Counted from the stretch's first letter, positions 1 to 8,198 are shown. The stretch is DNA of 34,025 bases from an uncultured Sutterella sp. (GCA_900757865.1 CAAEPH010000021.1:1-34025), one strand, 5' to 3'. Program-made: numbers and translations. Notes: generated by a model from the sequence alone, not told the origin.

Positions 1-68
1 AAAAGGTAAACTCCTCATTAATTAGGATAGTTACCCTATCAGTTGACTAGATTAAAGTTAATCAATTC

Positions 69-97
69 TTGTTTCATATCCAAAAGTTAGCTATAAT
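69..97 (+). promoter_or_regulatory. Leader promoter of CRISPR array 1
   Basis: TTGTTT at 69-74 and TATAAT at 92-97 are separated by exactly 17 nt, a strong sigma70-type promoter. The -10 box ends 3 nt before the first repeat, so transcription should begin inside repeat 1. Array 2 has the same layout (TTGATA, 17 nt, TACAAT, 3 nt, repeat), and the bases around both -10 boxes are alike. This fixes the direction of the array as rightward. The rest of 1-68 is AT-rich leader. Confidence 0.75.
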
Positions 98-100
98 TCA

Positions 101-687
101 CCTAGTTTTCACAGGGATAGCAAGGATCCGATTGTTACGCCAGCCTAGTTTTCACAGGGATAGCAAGGATGACAAGCCGTTCAAGCCTAGTTTTCACAGG
201 GATAGCAAGGTCGGAGGCACAAACCTTTGCCTAGTTTTCACAGGGATAGCAAGGAAGCCACAGTCACTAACCCCTAGTTTTCACAGGGATAGCAAGGTGA
301 CGCGCTGCGTTCTTTCCTAGTTTTCACAGGGATAGCAAGGTTGGGAACACGATCTCGCACCTAGTTTTCACAGGGATAGCAAGGTTCAGTGTGAGCCCGC
401 TGCCTAGTTTTCACAGGGATAGCAAGGATATTCATCACATTCTCCACCTAGTTTTCACAGGGATAGCAAGGGAAAACGGAAAGACAGTTCCTAGTTTTCA
501 CAGGGATAGCAAGGGAAAAGCAAAAAGTAGGCCCTAGTTTTCACAGGGATAGCAAGGACTAATCCACTCGACATAACCTAGTTTTCACAGGGATAGCAAG
601 GAACGCTACGAAGAAGAGGCCTAGTTTTCACAGGGATAGCAAGGTGCTAACCGTACCCATAACCTAGTTTTCACAGGGATAGCAAGT
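101..687 (+). CRISPR. CRISPR array 1: 14 repeats, 13 spacers of 17-19 nt
   Basis: Fourteen copies of a 25-nt repeat start at 101, 144, 186, 230, 273, 316, 360, 403, 447, 490, 533, 577, 620 and 663. The repeat begins CCTAGTTTTCACAGGG and ends ATAGCAAGG. Thirteen copies are identical; the last (663-687) ends in T instead of G. Spacers are 18, 17, 19, 18, 18, 19, 18, 19, 18, 18, 19, 18 and 18 nt, and all differ. CCTAG and CAGGG can pair around a TTTTCA loop with one wobble and one mismatch. Very short repeats and spacers are known from type V-C and V-D loci. The altered last repeat and the promoter at the left both put the leader on the left. Confidence 0.97.
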
Positions 688-688
688 T

Positions 689-725
689 AAGGGAGTGAGT
701 CTCCGACCCACTCCCTTTCCCTTTT
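689..725 (+). terminator. Terminator of CRISPR array 1
   Basis: AAGGGAGTG at 689-697 pairs perfectly with CACTCCCTT at 709-717 around an 11-nt loop, followed by a pyrimidine/T stretch. It starts 2 nt after the last repeat and sits between the array and the convergent cas12 gene, so it probably stops array transcription before it enters cas12 antisense. Confidence 0.75.
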
Positions 726-3700
726 ACTCCTCAGATTTCATATAGACGATCGAAGCCAAGAATCGTCGACCGATATTGACGGCTGCATTTTCATCTGCAT
801 GGTGACTGTGCCCGTTCCAATCACAGTCTTTAAATACACAGAAGTATTGACTCTGAGTGGTGTCTTTTGACTGAAGGCTCTTCGGCGCTCGACGCAGGTT
901 TTCTCGAATCCGTTTGGTTAATTCCTCAAGGGTATACTCACCTGCTTCTAAAGGCCGTACCCAATCTGCTCGTTCGTTCAGACGCGCAGCTGCCTTCGAC
1001 TCTTGATAATTTGGACGAGCAAAGAGTTTTAAGGTCTCTTCACCTAGCTTCACCTCGCCCTCAGACGTTACGCTGACCTTTTTTACACCGTCTTCTTTTG
1101 CCTTAAATAGCAAGTCAAAGGCGTTGCGTCCACAATGTGAACAGATACGACTCGTCATCGATGCTCTAACGCCTGCACCAGGATAAAGATTTAACGGTTT
1201 ATACACCTTACCATCGATCTTCACCATGGTCTTCTTTTCAAACGATACAAAGGATGGTACCTCTCGATAGTAGCCTGGAAGTTGCCAACAATTAGCTCCG
1301 TACCACCAAGCTTTGCGTTCAGCATTTTGCATATCAACATCAGAATGCAAAAAGCGAGCATTCACCTTTTTGTATACTAGTGCTAATTGCTTTGAACCAC
1401 TAGCTAAATTTTTCACCTCATTCTCTAGAATAGGAAAAGCATGGAATCGATGCATTAACCCTTCAATTACACCGCACACATCACCCGCGACGTTCTCGCG
1501 AATCGTAAACATCGTCGAGTCAAACCTCTGGTTAAACTTCTGTGTAAATTGTCCCGCTTTGCGGTAACGCTTAACGCCTTTTATTAAGCGTCGAATAGAA
1601 CGAATTGGGATTGTTCCAACAGTAAGCGGTTTAGCCTGAGACTGCCCCCAATCTGACAAATTAAAGACGGCATAAGCCAATCCTGCTTCGCCTTGGTCGA
1701 TCGCCACTATACGGGTAAAGGGTATGGCCTCGTCTTCTTGCGCAACGTGCACAACTTGCGCCATGGGGGTCACCAAAGTCAGAATGGGTCTCTCTGGCTC
1801 CAATTGAACCGAGTTTTCTCTCACCATCTGCTTCATCGGTTGGTCGACAAGAAGTGTGACGTCACCGACTGTTTTTTCTCGATCGATAAGAATGTCATCG
1901 AGTCTGGACTTTAAAGACGAAGGACCAACCAGTCGGGCTAGATTTGCTTTAGGGAGTTTTTTGGCTGTGACTTTCACACCCGCCGAGCCATCTTTAAAAA
2001 CTTCGAAAACCTCTGTCTGCTCTTGTGAACGTGCGGCTCCAAAAGGTAATGCATAGCACCAATCATGAGGAAGTTCGCGCAAGAAGGCGCCTAGCGAATA
2101 CTCTCCTTGTTTAATACGAGTGTGGATTTTAAGAAAAGTTGCGTGGACATCGACCTTCTCTGAGTCATCGAAAACGACAAAATCCTCGTCCATCCAAGTG
2201 GCCCACGTCGGATTATTCAAATAACGCTCTGGCATTGACCATAGCGTCTTTTTCGGAACGTATATTAGGCTACCATTCTTTATCCAAGTAAATTTTGTTC
2301 TGACAAAAAAGCGTTCCCTACGAAGTACAATTAAATAACCGCTAATCAAACTCATGTAAAGATTAAACGCTTTGGAGAGAATTGAAGCAGGTACGTTTTG
2401 CTGGGCTAGACTCAATACCATATCAGATGGAATCGATTCAGCATAACTTTCGGGCAATCCCATTGCTGCAATATCGTGGGGAATATCGACTTCAATGCTC
2501 GACAAATAATGCCCCTCTACCAACGCTTGTAGACGAAGCAGTGTCTCAGCCGCTTCAGAAAAAGGCTCAAAGGAGAGCGATTTCAACAACTGACTCAACT
2601 CTTTCCATAACTCTGCACGATTTAAAACCACGCTTGGCGTTAGAGCATAACCCTGATGGCGACGATTGCTAAAAGGGGAGACATAAAGACTTCCGGTTTT
2701 ACTATCGAAATATTGGTGATAATCCTTGTGACGAAGGAAAATTTGCTTTTCTTCAAACCAATTTCTAACCTCTTTAGTGCACTGGTCGGAACGAGTTCTT
2801 ACCAAACGAGCAACTTGGTTCAGCAAAAAGCGTATTCCCAACTCCTCAGGATTTGCCGTTTTATTAGCATTTCGGGACTGCAGGCGCGTTCTCTCTAGGC
2901 GAACTTGATGCTCAACCACATCCACAGCAATACCCTTATTTTTCACCCATTGCTCAATTTTCTTGAGATGTTTTTCCCGAGCAGCTAAAACCTCATAGTA
3001 GCTCTTTAATGTTTCCTGTAAACTCTCCTCAACGTTGGGAACTCCTCCATTAAAACCGTTGAGCTTAGGTAACTTTTTAAGTTGCTTCCACGGAGCAAAT
3101 TCTTCAGCCACATCCTTGCTAATGGTTTTCCAAGGAGAATTGTCGTCTTGATATGCCTGCTCCATGGCATTTGTAAATAGCTCTCGAATAGCAAATAAAC
3201 GGTTAAGCAACTCTGCGCAACGTACCACATCAGTGACAGCAGCAACAACCTCATCGCCTGTGTTTGCTGCGCCCAGCAACTTTCTGACCGAGTTTAAAGC
3301 CGTCTTTCGTACTAAGGCAAAATCTTGGCATAAAAGTTCAATTTCAGCCCGTTTGCAGTCCGTTGTCACTAGAAAATCCTGACCATGACGAATGAATGCA
3401 CTTGGGAGGACCAACGCATCAGGCAAATCTTCTAGTAAGGCTTCTAATTCCTCTAGACGCTTAATATAGTTGGCTACCCAACTGTCCAAACGCCCACCAA
3501 TCGAGACACGAAAGTCTCCATAGCTTTTACCACTAATTAGCGATAAAGGGGAAATAGCTGTTACGGCCTGATGGATACGATCAACGGCATCTTGTCGATG
3601 GGTAGGTACCCCATAAGCCTTGGCAATTTCTTCAACTGGAGTCGTTCGCCAATACTGAAAGCCTTTACTAAAAAGCCAAGATAATCCATTCGAGTTCGCA

Positions 3701-4536
3701 GTAGTTAGTCGGTTCTGAACGAACTTTGCTCTATCACCCTCTTCAGGCTGGTAATCTCTTAATAAGGTTGCCACGACGGCATAGGGTTCATAGTTTGTAG
3801 GGACTCGCAAACTAATTGCTTTACTATCGTATGACACGGTGGACGATTTGGGGAATTGGGGATTTTCCCCTTTCTCACACGTTGTCACCAAACTTGGCAG
3901 CAAAGCGTTTTTACTCAGGATTTCGTCTATTAAACGGCAAGCTTGCAGTTTATTTTTCTTGAGGTTATTCCAAGAACCAAAAACCGTAAGAGCGTTTGCG
4001 ATTTCTTTAAAAACCGCCTCGATTTTATCTGCCGATGCCTCCGGAGCAGGCTTTTTTGTTAGGTCTTTTTGAAATTCCGCCGCAATCACTGGAACAATAA
4101 AAGAATTGTCTTTCCCGTTTGTCGAACGAGGGACCGTTTCAAGACGATTTAATATTTTTTCAGGGCGAAAATTAGGTAAATCTCCACCAAAAATCTGTGC
4201 ACAGGCTTGAGCAAAAGCTTGCTCTTGGGAAGCATACAAGTCTCTTGAGGGAAACTTTTTCGCTTCACCTTCTTTAGAAAAAATCCGAAAACCCGACAAA
4301 ATACAAGTAAAAAGGAAATGTACCAAACTTCCCTCGTCCACGCCCTCTATGACGTCGTAAGCTTTACGAAATTCGGCAAATGAAGGTAACGACCCTTCGG
4401 GACATTCCAACTTAAACTTGGTTGAAAGAAACGTCCCATCGTTTTTCGAGACGAAACGAGCTACATTTTTTCGATATTTACGAGCCCTTTCTCCCGAGAT
4501 TAAATCATAAGCGCGAATTGCCTGCTTTTTCGTCAT
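724..4536 (-). CDS. cas12c: Type V effector nuclease, best fit Cas12c (type V-C)
   Basis: RNA-guided effector of a class 2 type V CRISPR system, 1270 aa. The C-terminal third carries a split RuvC domain: motif I IVAIDQGEAG with Asp947, motif II FPILENE with Glu1038, and motif III HADENAAVN with Asp1248. A zinc finger lies between II and III (Cys1132 and Cys1135, then Cys1233 and Cys1238). The N-terminal two thirds show no motif I can name, as is usual for the recognition lobe. Subtype V-C is inferred from length (known Cas12c are about 1200-1300 aa), 17-19 nt spacers, Cas1 without Cas2, and an associated small RNA. Type V-D (Cas12d) is the main alternative. Characterised Cas12c uses RuvC for crRNA processing and silences targets by binding DNA without cutting it, so an intact triad here does not prove DNA cleavage. 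The start is ATG with GGAGAT upstream, and that site overlaps the divergent small-RNA promoter. Confidence 0.88.
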   Translation of the reverse strand: MTKKQAIRAYDLISGERARKYRKNVARFVSKNDGTFLSTKFKLECPEGSLPSFAEFRKAYDVIEGVDEGSLVHFLFTCILSGFRIFSKEGEAKKFPSRDLYASQEQAFAQACAQIFGGDLPNFRPEKILNRLETVPRSTNGKDNSFIVPVIAAEFQKDLTKKPAPEASADKIEAVFKEIANALTVFGSWNNLKKNKLQACRLIDEILSKNALLPSLVTTCEKGENPQFPKSSTVSYDSKAISLRVPTNYEPYAVVATLLRDYQPEEGDRAKFVQNRLTTANSNGLSWLFSKGFQYWRTTPVEEIAKAYGVPTHRQDAVDRIHQAVTAISPLSLISGKSYGDFRVSIGGRLDSWVANYIKRLEELEALLEDLPDALVLPSAFIRHGQDFLVTTDCKRAEIELLCQDFALVRKTALNSVRKLLGAANTGDEVVAAVTDVVRCAELLNRLFAIRELFTNAMEQAYQDDNSPWKTISKDVAEEFAPWKQLKKLPKLNGFNGGVPNVEESLQETLKSYYEVLAAREKHLKKIEQWVKNKGIAVDVVEHQVRLERTRLQSRNANKTANPEELGIRFLLNQVARLVRTRSDQCTKEVRNWFEEKQIFLRHKDYHQYFDSKTGSLYVSPFSNRRHQGYALTPSVVLNRAELWKELSQLLKSLSFEPFSEAAETLLRLQALVEGHYLSSIEVDIPHDIAAMGLPESYAESIPSDMVLSLAQQNVPASILSKAFNLYMSLISGYLIVLRRERFFVRTKFTWIKNGSLIYVPKKTLWSMPERYLNNPTWATWMDEDFVVFDDSEKVDVHATFLKIHTRIKQGEYSLGAFLRELPHDWCYALPFGAARSQEQTEVFEVFKDGSAGVKVTAKKLPKANLARLVGPSSLKSRLDDILIDREKTVGDVTLLVDQPMKQMVRENSVQLEPERPILTLVTPMAQVVHVAQEDEAIPFTRIVAIDQGEAGLAYAVFNLSDWGQSQAKPLTVGTIPIRSIRRLIKGVKRYRKAGQFTQKFNQRFDSTMFTIRENVAGDVCGVIEGLMHRFHAFPILENEVKNLASGSKQLALVYKKVNARFLHSDVDMQNAERKAWWYGANCWQLPGYYREVPSFVSFEKKTMVKIDGKVYKPLNLYPGAGVRASMTSRICSHCGRNAFDLLFKAKEDGVKKVSVTSEGEVKLGEETLKLFARPNYQESKAAARLNERADWVRPLEAGEYTLEELTKRIRENLRRAPKSLQSKDTTQSQYFCVFKDCDWNGHSHHADENAAVNIGRRFLASIVYMKSEE

Positions 4537-4565
4537 TTGTACTTTATCTCCGAATGTAGTAATAT
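4537..4565 (+). promoter_or_regulatory. Promoter of the candidate scoutRNA
   Basis: TTGTAC at 4537-4542 and TAATAT at 4560-4565 are separated by 17 nt on the + strand. This points away from cas12 and into the intergenic small-RNA region. It overlaps the ribosome binding site of cas12 on the other strand. Confidence 0.6.
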
Positions 4566-4571
4566 TGATGC

Positions 4572-4678
4572 CAGTCTTCTTCTGGCTTTTGGATAGAGCG
4601 TTTACGCTCCTCCGTACCTTGGCTGGAAGGATGCCGTCAGGGGGTCGGTACCTGTGAAATTACCCCCTTTTCTATTTT
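4572..4678 (+). ncRNA. Candidate scoutRNA/tracrRNA of the type V locus
   Basis: A noncoding stretch of about 105 nt between cas12 and cas1, read in the same direction as the arrays and opposite to the cas genes. From 5' to 3' it shows a hairpin GCCAG/CTGGC (about 4570-4586), a hairpin GAGCG/CGCTC with a TTTA loop, a small CCTT/AAGG hairpin, and an intrinsic terminator. The segment CCTGTGAAA at 4651-4659 is perfectly complementary to repeat nucleotides 7-15, which are identical in both arrays. Type V-C and V-D effectors are known to need a short scoutRNA with a brief anti-repeat, so position, size and pairing fit. The anti-repeat lies in the loop of the terminator hairpin, which is unusual. 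The 5' end is inferred from the promoter, not observed. Confidence 0.68.
4639..4678 (+). terminator. Intrinsic terminator of the candidate scoutRNA
   Basis: AGGGGGT (4639-4645) pairs with ACCCCCT (4662-4668) and is followed by TTTTCTATTTT. The loop carries the 9-nt anti-repeat. Confidence 0.65.
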
Positions 4679-4683
4679 CCTCA

Positions 4684-5727
4684 TCACCTAACCTCACCAG
4701 GTAGCTTATAAGCAACTTGTGGGGGACGACCTCCTGCTTTCCTACCCTCAACGGGAATCACGAAACGTTTAGTTTCCCCAACCAAATAAGATCGTAAGGC
4801 CAAAACAACCCCATGTAAGAGGTTTTTACGGCGCACGTATTGACGCGTAGCAGGAACGTACACGATTTCATCCAGCAAGGATTTGAGCTCATTGGTCGAA
4901 TAAGCAACTAATTTCTTTTCATCGTCACCAACTTGCTGCCAAGCTTTAGCAACAGACGCTTCAATGAGGTACCGAAAAGGTTCCATAAAGTCGTAAACTA
5001 AGCTCTGATAACTGGTGAGTTCATGCAAAAAGCCGTGAGAAGGACTCAATTTATGGAAAAGTATCCAACGCAGCAAAATGCCATGTAGGAACTTGGAGCC
5101 CGCATCTAACGCTGTTTGCAAACTGCCCTCTGATCGACGCGTTTCATCCACCCCAAGCTCTTCAAACCAATTCTTCCAATATCGAGCTGTGGCATTTGCC
5201 TCAATGTTACGAATTTCTTTAACACTGGTTGCTTTTTTCACCTTCTCTATCGCTAGAGCGTAGGCTGATGGCGTTGAAGAGAAACGTTCCAATCGTGCTT
5301 TAATTAGCACTTTAGCCAAATACGCACGTTTTTGAGCGTGCTCTCTCACTAGAATTTGTTTTGTGATAACGTCGGATTTATCTATTAATCCTGGAGGGTA
5401 AAAAATATATGGGTGAAGTTGGTTGCGACGATGAATGAGGAAAATAATTTGGTGCTGAGCTAAGGTATCGAGAAAATCGAGAGGAAGCTCTCCTGACGCA
5501 CCATAAAACATAATAAAATCGATTTTTTCAGGTTCGAATAAAAGGCGACCACCATTGTAGTCCAAAGCCCACTTTTTACTTCGAGGTATTTTTTCTACAT
5601 GCTGAAAATATGGCAACCATAAACTCACTTTAGAGCCCCGCGCATTGGAGGTCCAAGTCCAGATAAAATTCTTTTCCTGAGCCTCGTCGACAGTCATGAG
5701 TTCTTCCACATTATCCATTTCTTGCAT
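4684..5727 (-). CDS. cas1: Cas1 integrase (Cas1-only adaptation module)
   Basis: CRISPR integrase that inserts new spacers at the leader end. Numbered from the ATG at 5727, the metal-binding residues of the family are visible: Glu176 in RNIEANATARYW, His235 in SHGFLHE, and Asp246/Glu249 in LVYDFMEPFR. Length is about 347 aa, normal for Cas1. No cas2 or cas4 gene is present anywhere in the window. In type V-C a Cas1 alone is known to act as a mini-integrase for about 18-bp prespacers, which agrees with the spacers here. The gene is co-directional with cas12 and lies 147 bp upstream of it, but the intervening small RNA is on the other strand. The start is uncertain: GTG 5733, ATG 5727 and ATG 5718 are all possible and none has a strong ribosome binding site. 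Confidence 0.93.
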   Translation of the reverse strand: MQEMDNVEELMTVDEAQEKNFIWTWTSNARGSKVSLWLPYFQHVEKIPRSKKWALDYNGGRLLFEPEKIDFIMFYGASGELPLDFLDTLAQHQIIFLIHRRNQLHPYIFYPPGLIDKSDVITKQILVREHAQKRAYLAKVLIKARLERFSSTPSAYALAIEKVKKATSVKEIRNIEANATARYWKNWFEELGVDETRRSEGSLQTALDAGSKFLHGILLRWILFHKLSPSHGFLHELTSYQSLVYDFMEPFRYLIEASVAKAWQQVGDDEKKLVAYSTNELKSLLDEIVYVPATRQYVRRKNLLHGVVLALRSYLVGETKRFVIPVEGRKAGGRPPQVAYKLPGEVR

Positions 5728-5920
5728 GCCCACAAATCGATTGGTAATTCAGAAACCTTTTTGATTATTCTAAAATACTTCTACATTACTCATCCTCAAG
5801 ATCAGGGTTTTCCTTTATCAACACAATTAGTCTTTTCGCATAAAACATGCTGAAGCTCTGTTCCCTTTGAAAATCTACAATATTAGTTCTGTGGTTTTCC
5901 CTTAAAAATTAAATAAAGCC
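5728..5920. other. AT-rich divergent intergenic region, cas1 / array 2 leader
   Basis: This region separates the start of cas1 (leftward) from the promoter of array 2 (rightward). It is AT-rich with no ORF. It must hold the cas1 promoter, but I cannot assign one with confidence. It also forms the leader side of array 2, where new spacers would be integrated. Confidence 0.5.
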
Positions 5921-5949
5921 TTGATATTTTTCAAAAAGTTAATTACAAT
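5921..5949 (+). promoter_or_regulatory. Leader promoter of CRISPR array 2
   Basis: TTGATA at 5921-5926 and TACAAT at 5944-5949, spacing 17 nt, 3 nt before the first repeat. Spacing and offset are identical to array 1. The segment AAAAGTTA followed by a -10 box and ATTC is shared by both leaders. Confidence 0.75.
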
Positions 5950-5952
5950 TCC

Positions 5953-6280
5953 CCCAGTTTTCACAGGGATAGAAAGGACCTCAAGAAGATGTTTGACCCA
6001 GTTTTCACAGGGATAGAAAGGAGCGCTATCCTCCCGAGACCCAGTTTTCACAGGGATAGAAAGGAAAAACAGCGATGCGCTTCCCAGTTTTCACAGGGAT
6101 AGAAAGGTGCGGTATTGCGGGATGGCCCAGTTTTCACAGGGATAGAAAGGACCGTGTCTGCGAGTGCGCCCAGTTTTCACAGGGATAGAAAGGTTGCCCA
6201 GCATGTGGCGCCCCAGTTTTCACAGGGATAGAAAGGGTGGATCGCTTCACCGTCGCCCTGTTTTCACAGGGCTTACTAAG
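5953..6280 (+). CRISPR. CRISPR array 2: 8 repeats, 7 spacers of 18-19 nt
   Basis: Repeats of 25 nt start at 5953, 5997, 6040, 6083, 6126, 6169, 6212 and 6256. The repeat begins CCCAGTTTTCACAGGG and ends ATAGAAAGG. It differs from the array 1 repeat at two positions (nt 3 T to C, nt 21 C to A). Spacers are 19, 18, 18, 18, 18, 18 and 19 nt. The last unit (6256-6280) is degenerate: nt 1-16 are kept with A4 changed to T, which makes a perfect CCCTG/CAGGG hairpin, but the 3' part is lost. The decayed end is on the right, so the leader is on the left, as in array 1. Confidence 0.96.
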
Positions 6281-6281
6281 C

Positions 6282-6328
6282 AAAAAACCGACATAGGTAC
6301 GCAAGCAATAAGCCCGTGCCGGTTTTTC
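6282..6328 (+). terminator. Probable terminator after CRISPR array 2
   Basis: AAAAACCG (ending 6290) pairs with CGGTTTTT (6320-6327), with further GC-rich pairing possible inside a long loop. It starts 2 nt after the last degenerate repeat. T-runs on both strands suggest it may also stop the leftward gene at 6342. Confidence 0.45.
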
Positions 6329-6341
6329 TTCCTCTAAAGCT

Positions 6342-7016
6342 TTATCGTTCAACTAAGAGATGTCTTGTCTGTGAAGTCTCCTCTTGCGTCAGCGCAACAT
6401 AGTTATCTTCTTCCTTTATCAAACCCGATCCATCCGTAAAGACATACAGCTTCACTTTTATTGGATCTCGACCTAATTCTGCTTTGAGAGAGGCCAATTT
6501 GGTCGCAGCTATTTTTTTTGCTTCTTCAGCAGTTAAGGACACCGTAGAAGCGGCGAAGATCGCTAGCGGCTCGGGAAGTTCTTTCGGATCGAACGCAGGT
6601 GTTACCACTTTATGCGGTGTTCCCAAAAGCTCTGTATTTCCAACCTCACTCATCACCATCGACCCTGCTAATGCAGTAGCAATCGTTCCTTGGACGTGGT
6701 CGAACGCTTCGAGAAGAGCTGCATTGACAAGTTCTTCTTTTTTCTCCTCCCAGTAATCACGTCCCCATTTCACGGGATCTTCCCCATCAAGTTCAACGAT
6801 TTCGTCACGTGACCATGGCGCACAAAAAGGCGACTCGGTGTGCATATCACCCATAAAGCCACCCGCCTCTTTCCAACCTTGTAAAAAGAGTTTCTGATCC
6901 TCCACGGTGAAATTGGATGTATCGACACGTAACTTTTCTTTTGCCTTGGCTTTGTCTACCTCGCAGCAGCAGGCGCTTTCTTGGCCCATCTTGTCACAGG
7001 TCTTTTCTTCTGCCAT
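6342..7016 (-). CDS. Unrecognised 224-aa protein beside CRISPR array 2
   Basis: I do not recognise this protein. It is acidic and soluble, with no signal peptide or membrane segment. The N-terminus has a cysteine cluster (CDKMGQESACCCE) that could bind metal. The middle is rich in Trp, Glu and Asp (GWKEAGGFMGD, APWSRDEIVELDGEDP), and an Ala-rich helical part follows. The start is ATG 7016 with GGGAAG about 6 nt upstream; an upstream in-frame TTG (7031) is less likely. It converges on the array and is separated from it by a possible bidirectional terminator. A CRISPR-linked role is suggested only by position. It could equally be an ordinary housekeeping orphan. Confidence 0.7.
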   Translation of the reverse strand: MAEEKTCDKMGQESACCCEVDKAKAKEKLRVDTSNFTVEDQKLFLQGWKEAGGFMGDMHTESPFCAPWSRDEIVELDGEDPVKWGRDYWEEKKEELVNAALLEAFDHVQGTIATALAGSMVMSEVGNTELLGTPHKVVTPAFDPKELPEPLAIFAASTVSLTAEEAKKIAATKLASLKAELGRDPIKVKLYVFTDGSGLIKEEDNYVALTQEETSQTRHLLVER

Positions 7017-7331
7017 AGTCTTCCCTTTCAATGTGGCTAGCGTACTTCCTTGTTAACACGCTACTTTCGTTAGTATTCTTACACTCAACGCACGTTTTCG
7101 TTCTTATATAGAGGCAAACCACGTTGAGATACCACTCATTATAAAAAGAGCTCCTAAGCTTTCGTTATCCTCCAAGAGAACCCATTACCCACCTTCTAAC
7201 GGTGGAAGGGTTAACCCGTAAAACTCAAAAAAAGGAAAGGTTCGAACGAGGGTTGGCGCAAATCGCTAAACGTTTTTACCATCGACTGCGCTAGACTTGT
7301 CTATCGTTTTCCAGTGATCTCAAGGTTTGCA
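7017..7331. other. Divergent intergenic region between the 224-aa gene and serB
   Basis: About 315 bp between two divergent genes, with no ORF of note. Short inverted segments occur around 7190-7215 (CCTTC/GAAGG). Promoters for both genes must lie here, but no clear -35/-10 pair stands out. Confidence 0.4.
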
Positions 7332-8198
7332 ATGATGTTCGATTGTGTTCTTAGCTCTTCTCTTCCTCTGAATGACGCCATTGAGGCTTTGCGTCAACAT
7401 CACTCCAATACACAGTTACTGACTCGACCGGGTGTTGTTCGCCTGTGTGGATTCCCAGAAAACACGGTTCAAGTTTTGCAGACCCTGACGCAAACGTGGT
7501 CTGATATCGATGTGTTATGGGTCCCGGATACGCTCTCAACAGACACCATTAAACTTCTCGCTTTTGACATGGACGGCACCTTAATTGAGAACGAGTGCAT
7601 CGATGAAATGGGAGCGCTCTACGGATGCGGCGACGACATGGCAAAAGTCACTCACCGAGCCATGATGGGTGAGCTCGATTTTGCGGGCAGTCTTGTGGGG
7701 CGTGTTGCGCTCTTAAAAGGTGCCCCCTACACCGTGGTCGATGAGGCTGTTCAACGTATGCGCTTTTTCCCTGGTGCTCACGATTTAGCCCGATTTGCAG
7801 AGCGCCACGGTTTACACACCTATATCTTCTCGGGCGGTTTTCCCGAGTTTACGAACCGTGCGGTTGAGATTCTGAATTTTGAAGGGTCCGTCAGTAACGA
7901 GCTCGTCTACGATAAACACGGTCAGCTCACGGGCGAGGTCGTGGGTCCCGCTGGTGGGAAACTCTTCGATGCCGATGGAAAACGCCGGGCGCTCGAAGTC
8001 GTGGCGCGGTTGCATGGCCTTACGCTTGAGCAAACGCTGACCGCGGGCGACGGAGCGAACGACGTCCAGATGCTCTCGGCAGCTGGCTTTAGTGTCGCCT
8101 TCCGTGCAAAACCCACTGCACAAAAAGCGGCCTCTTGCGCCATTCGCTGGGGCGGTTTGGACTTAATTCCTCTGCTTTTTGCGGAAAGTTGGCGCTAA
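7332..8198 (+). CDS. serB: Phosphoserine phosphatase
   Basis: HAD-superfamily phosphatase that converts L-phosphoserine to L-serine, the last step of serine synthesis, in the cytoplasm. The nucleophile motif FDMDGTLIENECIDE has Asp79 and Asp81, followed by IFSGGFPEF (motif II, Ser/Gly) and GDGANDVQML (motif III, metal-binding Asp). Length of 288 aa suits SerB with an N-terminal regulatory extension of about 70 aa. I chose ATG 7332, preceded by AAGG, over the upstream GTG 7314. The gene stands alone and ends in a bidirectional terminator shared with the convergent lipoprotein gene. Confidence 0.93.
   Translation: MMFDCVLSSSLPLNDAIEALRQHHSNTQLLTRPGVVRLCGFPENTVQVLQTLTQTWSDIDVLWVPDTLSTDTIKLLAFDMDGTLIENECIDEMGALYGCGDDMAKVTHRAMMGELDFAGSLVGRVALLKGAPYTVVDEAVQRMRFFPGAHDLARFAERHGLHTYIFSGGFPEFTNRAVEILNFEGSVSNELVYDKHGQLTGEVVGPAGGKLFDADGKRRALEVVARLHGLTLEQTLTAGDGANDVQMLSAAGFSVAFRAKPTAQKAASCAIRWGGLDLIPLLFAESWR

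Noticed and set aside
69..320. 83-codon open frame across CRISPR array 1
   Set aside because: It is a translation of repeats and spacers (recurring SFHRDSK and LVFTGIAR), not a gene.
724..4536. Effector as Cas12a or Cas9
   Set aside because: No HNH domain, and the repeat lacks the Cas12a-type 3' hairpin ending in GTAGAT; the short spacers and Cas1-only layout do not fit either.
6134..6352. 72-codon frame across CRISPR array 2 on the - strand
   Set aside because: Again only the translated repeats; no ribosome binding site.
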